5,171 nt of DNA, from positions 1 to 5,171 of the forward strand of contig DIVC01000078.1 in NCBI GenBank assembly GCA_002423905.1, in the 5' to 3' direction. Positions within the stretch are counted from its first letter, which is position 1, and each line of letters begins with the position of its first letter. The DNA is from Idiomarina sp. UBA6142 (GTDB taxonomy: Bacteria > Pseudomonadota > Gammaproteobacteria > Enterobacterales > Alteromonadaceae). Positions 1-5,171 of this stretch are shown one piece after another. The translations under genes were made by a program, and so were the position numbers. Below the pieces are notes generated by a model, which was given only the letters and a program-made list of their open reading frames with translations, was not told the origin of the DNA and did no database searches.

Positions 1-644
1 GTTTTCGCTACCACAAACTCCAACGCGTGGTGTTCAAACAAAATCTTCGGGGACGCCTGCTAAAACGCTGGAGCCTCACCCTGAATCAATTACAGCCGAG
101 CAAACAACCGCAGTCGCAGCAGCAAGTATTCCGTTTGCCGGTGTTAGATAGGTCCATCGTCACCACCTTGCGCCAGCACTTGCGGCTGCCCGATCCGGAG
201 CAGTTAAGCTGGCAACGATTGCCATTCGCCGCACTATTGGGCCCTTCTTTGGTGCTAGCGCTGATAGCCATGACGATGAGTTGGTGGAGTTTTTTAACCG
301 CCACTCACACCGATGCCCCGCTGCGTCTGATCACGGGATTGTGGTTATTGCTGCAAATCTGGCTGATCGCTCGCTGGCGCTGCTACCGGTATGCTTACCA
401 GGCACAGTGGCTGGTGCTTCGACAAGGAGTCTTGGGCCAGCGTGAACATTGGTATCCACTCCACAAAATTCAGCAGATCAATGTCGATCAATCACCTTGG
501 CAACGCCTGCTCGGCTTGGTTTCATTGCAGCTGATTGGCGCTGCCGGGCAAGAGCGCATTAGCTGGCAACCCGCGCACACCGCTTACGCATTGCAGCAGC
601 AATGGCTGACGAATATCCATAGCAGCCAACAGTCATGGATGTGA
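1..644 (+). CDS. PH domain-containing membrane protein (bPH2/YdbT-like), C-terminal part
   Basis: The reading frame is open from the first complete codon (position 3) to the TGA at 642-644, so the gene starts upstream of the window; the GTG at 27 is an internal valine and not a start. About 213 residues are visible. Residues 1-48 look like the end of one bPH2 domain (FRYHKLQRV, then a basic amphipathic stretch and a Gln-rich linker). Two hydrophobic segments follow, at about 75-98 and 107-124. A second bPH2 domain spans about 127-202, with the typical HKIQQINVDQSPWQRLLGL block and an IGAAGQ turn. Family knowledge: such proteins (YdbT type, often next to a small YdbS-like partner) are inner-membrane proteins with repeated PH-like domains and no firmly established biochemical role. 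The small partner would lie upstream, outside the window. The 3' end overlaps the convergent CDF gene by 12 bp. The family call is fairly secure; the function is unknown. Confidence 0.85.
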   Translation, partial: FRYHKLQRVVFKQNLRGRLLKRWSLTLNQLQPSKQPQSQQQVFRLPVLDRSIVTTLRQHLRLPDPEQLSWQRLPFAALLGPSLVLALIAMTMSWWSFLTATHTDAPLRLITGLWLLLQIWLIARWRCYRYAYQAQWLVLRQGVLGQREHWYPLHKIQQINVDQSPWQRLLGLVSLQLIGAAGQERISWQPAHTAYALQQQWLTNIHSSQQSWM

Positions 645-1538
645 GTGTTGGTCGCGGCAATGCTCGTCAGGGAACTCAAACTCGATCGTGGTGTGTGCTA
701 GCTGAAACGGTTGCAGTAATTCGGCAAGCTGCGCTTTAAGCTGGCGTAATTCCGACACATTATAGTCAGTGTGTAACAGCAAATGTGCGGTACAGACATG
801 CTGTTCACCATCGAGTGACCAGACATGCAAATGATGCACATCATCGACTTCGGTTAAGCTGCGCAGCGCTTGATTGAGTTGTGCCGTCATGGCTTCATCA
901 GGCGCTGCTTGCACAAACAACTTGATGGTTTGCCAGAGGCTTCTGAACACGTTGATTAAAATAAATAAGGTAAATGCTATCGATAACAATGGGTCTAAAA
1001 TCGGCCAGTCAGCGAACATCAGTACAATCGAAACAATAAGCACCGCCACCCAACCCAGCACATCTTCTAATAAGTGCCAGTTCAGTACCCGTTCATTCAT
1101 GGTTTTACCACGGCTCAGTTTGTAGGCCGCAAAACCATTCACTGCCACCCCAAGGACAGCTAATGCCATCATGCCCTCGGCATGGGGCATTTCGGGCTGC
1201 CACAAACGTGGTATCGCCAGCGTTAAAATCCACACTGAACCAACCACTAAAATAATCGCATTTACCAAAGCTCCAACCAGCGATAAGCGCTGATAACCAT
1301 AGGTATAGCGGTGGCTAGGGTCACGGCCGCTGAGTTTATTGAGCACCCAGGCACTGCCGATGGCAAGACTATCACCCAAGTCATGCACGGCATCCGCCAA
1401 AATGGCAGTACTATTGGTGAGAAGGCCGCCAATAAATTCAATCATTGTGAAACCGACATTCAGAAAAAATGCCCAAGCTATGCGTTGCGAGGGATTTTCG
1501 TCATCATGCTTATGATGGTGATGGTGGTGATGGCTCAT
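633..1538 (-). CDS. CDF-family cation efflux transporter, probable Zn2+/H+ antiporter
   Basis: This complete 301-residue protein has the normal length and layout of a cation diffusion facilitator. Six hydrophobic segments lie at about 19-40, 44-66, 84-105, 122-139, 156-177 and 181-199, followed by a cytoplasmic C-terminal domain at about 205-301. The transport-site motifs are intact: HDLGD in TM2 (H52, D56) and HLLED in TM5 (H155, D159). A His/His plus Asp/Asp site is characteristic of zinc-type CDF proteins such as ZitB. The C-terminal domain carries the usual HVWSLDG block (238-244) and ends in an acidic/His/Cys tail (DEHCRDQHSHP). Residues 3-9 are seven consecutive histidines, with HDDE shortly after, probably a cytoplasmic metal-binding extension. 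The likely role is export of Zn2+, perhaps also Cd2+ or Co2+, from the cytoplasm. The ATG lies 9 bp after the stop of the upstream signalling gene, implying cotranscription. No metal-regulator binding site or own promoter could be identified. The exact metal is inferred. Confidence 0.93.
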   Translation of the reverse strand: MSHHHHHHHKHDDENPSQRIAWAFFLNVGFTMIEFIGGLLTNSTAILADAVHDLGDSLAIGSAWVLNKLSGRDPSHRYTYGYQRLSLVGALVNAIILVVGSVWILTLAIPRLWQPEMPHAEGMMALAVLGVAVNGFAAYKLSRGKTMNERVLNWHLLEDVLGWVAVLIVSIVLMFADWPILDPLLSIAFTLFILINVFRSLWQTIKLFVQAAPDEAMTAQLNQALRSLTEVDDVHHLHVWSLDGEQHVCTAHLLLHTDYNVSELRQLKAQLAELLQPFQLAHTTIEFEFPDEHCRDQHSHP

Positions 1539-1547
1539 TGAATTGCG

Positions 1548-4130
1548 CTATCCAACGTAGTCAATGTTTAATGATTTACCAAGCCGCTCTTGCCACTCGG
1601 AAATAGGAGCAGGGCGCCCAAAATAGAAGCCTTGAAACTTGGCACAACCCATTTCTTGCAACCGCTTCGCTTGCTGGTAGGTTTCAACCCCTTCGGCAAT
1701 AACATCTAATGCCAGACTGCGACCCAATCCCAATATCGAACGAACAATAATTTCATCGTTGTTATTCAGCAGCATGTCGCGCACAAACGACTGATCAATT
1801 TTTAATTGATACAGCGGTAAACGGCGCAAATACGCCAAGGATGCATAGCCAGTGCCGAAATCATCTAATGAGAACTTCACGCCAACATCAGCGAGCCGTG
1901 TCATTCTGCGGGTGGCCTGCTCAACATCCTTAATCAGCATTCCTTCGGTAATTTCTAATTCCAATAATGTTGGATTAATACGTTCAGCAACAATGCACTC
2001 CATAATTTGTTGCACAAAACTGCCTTCACTAAATTGCCGTGGACTAATATTGACCGCCAGCCTGAGCTCACGCAAACGTTCATGTTGTTGCCATTCGTGC
2101 AGAATGCCGCAGGCTTGACGCACCACCCAATCACCGAGGTCAATAATCAGCCCTGTGGTTTCAGCTACTGGAATAAACTCACTCGGTAAAATGTCACCCA
2201 TTTCTGGGTCATGCCAACGACATAATAATTCACCGCCTATAACTTGCTGAGCAGCATTCACCTGCGGCTGCAGATAAAGCTGTAAGCCATTATTGTCTAT
2301 GGCTTTTCGCAGCGCATTCTCGATTTTCACCCGGCGGGTAATATTTTGCTGCATATCCACATTGAAGAAACACACACCACCGGGGCCGAGCAATTTTGCA
2401 TCGGTTAACGCCAAGTCACCATTTTTTAGCAACGATTCGGCATTATCGGTCATGTCGGAAAACATCGTCACACCAATATTAATCGAGATCTTTTGCTGGT
2501 TACCAGCCAATTCGAATGGTTCACTGAGCGCTGTCATCAGAGCTTTTGCCCAGTTTCTGGCGCCCAAAATAGCATGTTCTCGGTCATTACTTAAATCTTC
2601 TAAGATCACCACAAAATCGTCAGACCCTAGGCGTGCTGCGGTGGCCGTTTCGTCAATTAAGCTAGTAATACGTAGCCCAACTTGGCGCAATAAATCGTCA
2701 CCCACGGCATGCCCCAGGGTATCATTGATGACCGTAAAACCGACCAAATCGATACTAAACAGCGCACCTTCATAATGTGTGCGTTGATAACTGACAATGG
2801 CGTGATCGAGGTGTTCAATCAACCGATTACGATTGGCAAGACCGGTAACTGAATCAAAATAGGTCAAGCGATTGAGTTGCTGTTGAATATTAATGTGCTC
2901 GGTAATGTCGGTAGAGATACCACAGAGCCCAAAAATATCTCCTTGCGGGTTACGTAGTGGGATTTTAACCGATAAAAACGTACGTAATTCACCGGTTCGC
3001 ACACGATTTGTTTCTTCATCGACGACCCGCTCACCTAAGTCAAGGACACGACGATCATTGTGGTGAATATGCGCACAGGTTTTCGCATCGAAATACTTAT
3101 CATCGAGGGAGCCGATGAGGTCGTTTTGTGTGGTAGCCAGCAGGTTGGCAAAGCGCTGATTAGCATAGGTGTAGCGCCCATCACGATCTTTAATATAAAT
3201 GTAGGCTTCCACCGTATTGAGAATAGTATTCAGCTGTTGTTCATTTTGCCGCAATTGATAGGTGCGTGATTTAACTTGGTTGCGGAGCAAATAGGTAAAG
3301 CCAAGCACCAATAACAACATTGCTAGCAGCGCATAAACTAAATGATAAAAAAATTGCGGTGTTGGCTCTGCGGCGAACACCTGCCATTTTTTCATAATGT
3401 GGGTGTATGCCGACTGTGGGTCATCCTGCCAAGCAGTCATATACCCTTCAATCGTCGCGATCAGTGCCGGGGCGGTTTGCTGATTGCCGGCAAAATGCAA
3501 CGGTGCCGGTTGGAACATCACCGGCGTGGCATAAAAATTATGTTCGCGGGCTTGGTTATCACCATAAAGATGATTTGCCGCTACCGCATCAACCTGCTGT
3601 TGTTCGAGTAGCCGGAAGCCTTGCGCGAAGCTGATAACATCGACGAACTGCACAGTTAAGCCAAAACTATCGGTCAAATTGCGTAGATATTCCTGTTGCA
3701 CTGAACCTTGCAACACCGCAATCCGCATCCCATCAAGGTCGATCAGGCTAGCAATTGCAGATGGCGAGTGACTATACAGCTGGGACCAACTGCGCAACAC
3801 CGGCGTGGGATGAAACTCAAAGTCGCGATCACGGGCGACACTTAGAGCAACATCGGGGAGCAGGTCTAGCTCGCCGGCGCGAAGCAGATCTAAACAGTCA
3901 CTAAAGCGACATGGAATGGGCTCTACCTGCCAGCCCTCGCGCTCGGCTATATGAGCCAACACGTCACCAAAAATACCGTCTATGTGTCCCCGTTCACTCA
4001 ACATAATTTTCGGTGGGTTTTCATACACCCCAACACGAATAGGGGTGGGCTCCGATGTCGCAGCAGTGGACACCGCTAAGCCGAGCCAAATCAGAGCAAC
4101 AAGCACACCGACCCCAAATAAACGCAGCAT
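1548..4130 (-). CDS. Periplasmic sensor c-di-GMP phosphodiesterase: SBP_bac_3-TM-PAS-GGDEF(degenerate)-EAL
   Basis: Start: I choose the ATG at 4128-4130 (860 residues). It has a strong AAAGGA ribosome site four bases upstream and begins directly with a signal peptide. The frame stays open to a TTG at 4184, which has no such support. Domains: signal peptide 1-25; periplasmic solute-binding fold (SBP_bac_3 type) about 29-250; transmembrane helix about 260-282; short helical linker; PAS/PAC about 298-412; GGDEF-like about 420-590; EAL about 602-850. The GGDEF signature is GSDDF (502-506), the upstream FKxIND block reads FTVIND, and no RxxD inhibitory site precedes it, so cyclase activity is doubtful. 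The EAL domain keeps its key elements: ELL (634-636), NISPRQF (694-700), ELEITE (724-729), DDFGTGY (756-762), KID (777-779), AEGVE (812-816) and QGFYFG (833-838). The likely role is ligand-controlled hydrolysis of c-di-GMP to pGpG at the inner membrane. It lies upstream of, and probably in one transcript with, the CDF exporter. The ligand is unknown. Confidence 0.93.
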   Translation of the reverse strand: MLRLFGVGVLVALIWLGLAVSTAATSEPTPIRVGVYENPPKIMLSERGHIDGIFGDVLAHIAEREGWQVEPIPCRFSDCLDLLRAGELDLLPDVALSVARDRDFEFHPTPVLRSWSQLYSHSPSAIASLIDLDGMRIAVLQGSVQQEYLRNLTDSFGLTVQFVDVISFAQGFRLLEQQQVDAVAANHLYGDNQAREHNFYATPVMFQPAPLHFAGNQQTAPALIATIEGYMTAWQDDPQSAYTHIMKKWQVFAAEPTPQFFYHLVYALLAMLLLVLGFTYLLRNQVKSRTYQLRQNEQQLNTILNTVEAYIYIKDRDGRYTYANQRFANLLATTQNDLIGSLDDKYFDAKTCAHIHHNDRRVLDLGERVVDEETNRVRTGELRTFLSVKIPLRNPQGDIFGLCGISTDITEHINIQQQLNRLTYFDSVTGLANRNRLIEHLDHAIVSYQRTHYEGALFSIDLVGFTVINDTLGHAVGDDLLRQVGLRITSLIDETATAARLGSDDFVVILEDLSNDREHAILGARNWAKALMTALSEPFELAGNQQKISINIGVTMFSDMTDNAESLLKNGDLALTDAKLLGPGGVCFFNVDMQQNITRRVKIENALRKAIDNNGLQLYLQPQVNAAQQVIGGELLCRWHDPEMGDILPSEFIPVAETTGLIIDLGDWVVRQACGILHEWQQHERLRELRLAVNISPRQFSEGSFVQQIMECIVAERINPTLLELEITEGMLIKDVEQATRRMTRLADVGVKFSLDDFGTGYASLAYLRRLPLYQLKIDQSFVRDMLLNNNDEIIVRSILGLGRSLALDVIAEGVETYQQAKRLQEMGCAKFQGFYFGRPAPISEWQERLGKSLNIDYVG
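1550..1553 (-). promoter_or_regulatory. Weak ribosome binding site of the CDF gene, overlapping the upstream stop codon
   Basis: The minus strand reads GTTGGATAG at the end of the signalling gene. The GGAT includes the first base of its TAG stop and lies 11 bases before the CDF ATG at 1538. It is a weak, slightly distant Shine-Dalgarno match. With the 9 bp gap between genes, this arrangement fits translational coupling, in which ribosomes finishing the upstream gene help initiate the exporter. Confidence 0.4.
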
Positions 4131-4134
4131 AAAT

Positions 4135-4140
4135 TCCTTT
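4135..4140 (-). promoter_or_regulatory. Ribosome binding site deciding the start of the SBP-PAS-GGDEF-EAL gene
   Basis: On the minus strand AAAGGA is followed by ATTT and then the ATG at 4130. It is the only strong Shine-Dalgarno match near the gene's 5' end. It supports the ATG at 4130 over the in-frame TTG at 4184, which would add 18 mostly non-hydrophobic residues ahead of the signal peptide. Confidence 0.75.
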
Positions 4141-4170
4141 GCATGGGTTGTTAGAAAACAGTTACCTATA

Positions 4171-4179
4171 GATATAGCA
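4171..4179 (-). promoter_or_regulatory. Candidate extended -10 element for the signalling gene/CDF operon
   Basis: On the minus strand TGC is followed directly by TATATC, an extended -10 form (TGn plus a four-of-six -10 match). It would start transcription near 4164, leaving about a 33-base leader before the ATG at 4130 and placing the TTG at 4184 upstream of the transcript. No convincing -35 is present, so support is weak. Confidence 0.25.
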
Positions 4180-4231
4180 GACAACCGCCGTGTTCACATG
4201 AAACAATTAAAATCTTTTATGGCGGCATAGT

Positions 4232-4259
4232 GCTGCTGTCTTGCGCTTTCATCAGCAGC
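4232..4259. repeat. Inverted repeat with 7 bp arms in the divergent intergenic region
   Basis: GCTGCTG at 4232-4238 is the exact reverse complement of CAGCAGC at 4253-4259, separated by 14 bases. Centre-to-centre spacing of the arms is 21 bp, about two helical turns, which suits a dimeric regulator. It occupies the expected -35 region of the candidate propeller-gene promoter. As an RNA hairpin it would have a large loop and no trailing U-tract, so it is not an intrinsic terminator. Confidence 0.4.
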
Positions 4260-4268
4260 CCTTTAGGG
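4259..4268. repeat. Short near-palindrome CCCTTTAGGG next to the candidate -10
   Basis: CCCT and AGGG are inverted around a central TT and abut the TATAAC element at 4269. It shares base 4259 with the longer inverted repeat upstream. It might be an operator half of a compound site, but at 10 bp a chance origin is quite possible. Confidence 0.25.
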
Positions 4269-4274
4269 TATAAC
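4269..4274 (+). promoter_or_regulatory. Candidate -10 element for the propeller gene
   Basis: TATAAC matches the sigma70 -10 consensus at five of six positions and lies 23 bases before the preferred ATG at 4298, giving a short leader. No good -35 hexamer sits 16-18 bases upstream; the region there is instead filled by an inverted repeat. This could mean an activator-dependent or repressed promoter, or a chance match. Confidence 0.35.
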
Positions 4275-4286
4275 GGTTCATGATTT

Positions 4287-4290
4287 GGAG
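4287..4290 (+). promoter_or_regulatory. Ribosome binding site of the propeller gene
   Basis: GGAG lies seven bases before the ATG at 4298 but only one base before the ATG at 4292 and downstream of the ATG at 4280. The spacing therefore favours 4298 as the initiation codon, which also places a compact hydrophobic helix directly at the N-terminus. Confidence 0.6.
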
Positions 4291-4297
4291 TATGCTC

Positions 4298-5171
4298 ATG
4301 CGAATTATCCTACTGTTTGTTGCTGTGATTGGCGCCTACTTAGTGTTCTGGCCCGTGGCTATTACCCCGGTAGCTTGGCAAGCGCCTACCAACTTAGGTT
4401 ATGTTGACGACTTTGCCGTCAACCATCGGCTCGCTGAGGTCGACGTTAGCTATCAGTCGGCTATAACAGGTGCAGAAGATATTGTGATGGATACAGCAGG
4501 TAGGCTGTATTTTAGCGCTCACGATGGGCGAATCTTACGACTATCACACTGGGGCGGAGATCTAGAAGTCTTTGCCGATACCGGCGGTCGCCCTCTGGGT
4601 ATGGAGTTTAACAGCGCTGGTCAATTGATTGTTGCTGATGCCTATAACGGTCTACTGAGTATTGATGCCAGCGGCACTGTGCAAGTGCTCACTGATCAGG
4701 TAGCCGGTCAACCGATCCGCTATGCCGATGATGTCGATATTGCCGCTGATGGTCGCATCTACTTTTCTGATGCCTCAACCAAGTTTGGCGCCGCCGCCTA
4801 TGGTGGTAGCTACGCTGCAAGCCTGTTGGATATTATGGAGCATGGCGGACATGGCCGCTTGCTGCGCTATGATCCAGCGAGTGGGGTTACTGATGTGGTC
4901 GTGAGTGGACTAGAATTTGCCAATGGCGTTGCGATCAGTGCTGATCAACAATCGGTACTGGTGGTTGAAACTGGCATGTACCGAGTGCTCAGGGTGTATG
5001 TGGCTGGTGTCCGCGAAGGAGTGGTTGAGGTAGTCATCGATAATTTGCCCGGTTTTCCCGATAACATTAATCGCGGCCTCGAACCGGACCACTTTTGGCT
5101 GGGGTTAGTTTCGCCGCGAGCACCGGCCTTGGACTCGCTCGCACCTTACCCATGGCTGCGTAAGGTGGTAC
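4298..5171 (+). CDS. Membrane-anchored strictosidine synthase/APMAP-like (SMP-30 superfamily) beta-propeller protein, 5' part
   Basis: The frame is open from the start to the window end, giving 291 residues; the 3' end is missing. Residues 1-20 form an uncleaved-looking hydrophobic helix (MRIILLFVAVIGAYLVFWPV), so the propeller probably sits outside the inner membrane. The rest follows the bacterial APMAP/strictosidine-synthase-like pattern block by block: GAEDI (58-62), DGRILRL (76-82), TGGRPLGM (95-102), VADAYNGLL (112-120), ADDVDI (143-148), YFSDAS (155-160), HGRLLRYDP (185-193), FANGVAIS (207-214), VETGMYRVLR (223-232), LPGFPDNI (250-257) and SPR (272-274). E60, N209 and D255 are plausible metal ligands by analogy with SMP-30 lactonases. 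Family members include lactonase/arylesterase-like hydrolases; true strictosidine synthesis is not expected here. In-frame ATGs also occur at 4280 and 4292. I prefer 4298 because GGAG at 4287-4290 then has a seven-base spacing. Divergent from the c-di-GMP gene. Substrate unknown. Confidence 0.88.
   Translation, partial: MRIILLFVAVIGAYLVFWPVAITPVAWQAPTNLGYVDDFAVNHRLAEVDVSYQSAITGAEDIVMDTAGRLYFSAHDGRILRLSHWGGDLEVFADTGGRPLGMEFNSAGQLIVADAYNGLLSIDASGTVQVLTDQVAGQPIRYADDVDIAADGRIYFSDASTKFGAAAYGGSYAASLLDIMEHGGHGRLLRYDPASGVTDVVVSGLEFANGVAISADQQSVLVVETGMYRVLRVYVAGVREGVVEVVIDNLPGFPDNINRGLEPDHFWLGLVSPRAPALDSLAPYPWLRKVV

Noticed and set aside
1311..1541. 76-codon plus-strand open frame ending in a Met/Val-rich tail
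   Set aside because: It is the antisense of the CDF gene; the MVMVVM-like end is simply the complement of the histidine codon run.
2293..2775. 160-codon plus-strand open frame antisense to the GGDEF/EAL gene
   Set aside because: It lies wholly inside a well-supported coding region on the other strand, its translation shows no domain pattern, and it has no ribosome site or independent context.
4166..4177. CTATAGATATAG near-palindrome
   Set aside because: It is AT-rich, and its symmetry is explained by overlapping TATA-like promoter sequence; too short to call an operator separately.
4183..4198. TGTGA half-site on the minus strand resembling a CRP box
   Set aside because: The partner half-site at the required spacing does not match TCACA, so only one arm is present.
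4198..4230. Ten-codon ORF MKQLKSFMAA in the divergent intergenic region
   Set aside because: It has no ribosome site, is very short, and overlaps the candidate control region of the minus-strand gene. There is no sign of a leader-peptide attenuator such as codon runs or alternative hairpins.
4722..4904. 60-codon plus-strand open frame rich in Met and Pro
   Set aside because: It is an out-of-frame shadow inside the propeller gene, whose own frame runs through the whole stretch with family motifs.

Overview
This 5.2 kb window looks like ordinary chromosomal DNA from a Gammaproteobacterium. The protein families, the near-balanced base composition (judged by eye) and the tight gene packing fit a free-living, possibly aquatic member such as the Alteromonadales/Idiomarina type. 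That placement is an inference from general gene style. No rRNA, tRNA, CRISPR array, insertion sequence, phage gene or clear intrinsic terminator is visible.

Layout: (1) Positions 1-644 (+) hold the 3' part of a membrane protein with bacterial PH (bPH2, YdbT-like) domains. (2) Positions 633-1538 (-) hold a complete CDF-family cation exporter, probably Zn2+, with a natural run of seven histidines near its N-terminus. It converges on the PH gene and overlaps its end by 12 bp. (3) Positions 1548-4130 (-) hold a large c-di-GMP signalling protein: signal peptide, periplasmic solute-binding-like sensor, one transmembrane helix, PAS, degenerate GGDEF, intact EAL. It lies just upstream of the CDF gene in the same direction, 9 bp apart, so the two probably share a transcript. 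(4) Positions 4131-4297 are a divergent intergenic region with two small inverted repeats and candidate promoters. (5) Positions 4298-5171 (+) hold the 5' part of a membrane-anchored six-bladed beta-propeller protein of the strictosidine synthase/APMAP-like (SMP-30) superfamily, cut by the window end.

How they may work together: the signalling protein most likely senses a periplasmic ligand and, through PAS and the GGDEF-like domain, controls c-di-GMP hydrolysis by its EAL domain. Cotranscription with a metal exporter suggests, but does not prove, a link between c-di-GMP level and metal or envelope status. The PH-domain and propeller genes have no evident functional tie to this pair. I found no clearly new system. 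The points most worth a second look are the sensor/exporter pairing, the degenerate GGDEF signature, and the inverted repeats in the divergent promoter region.
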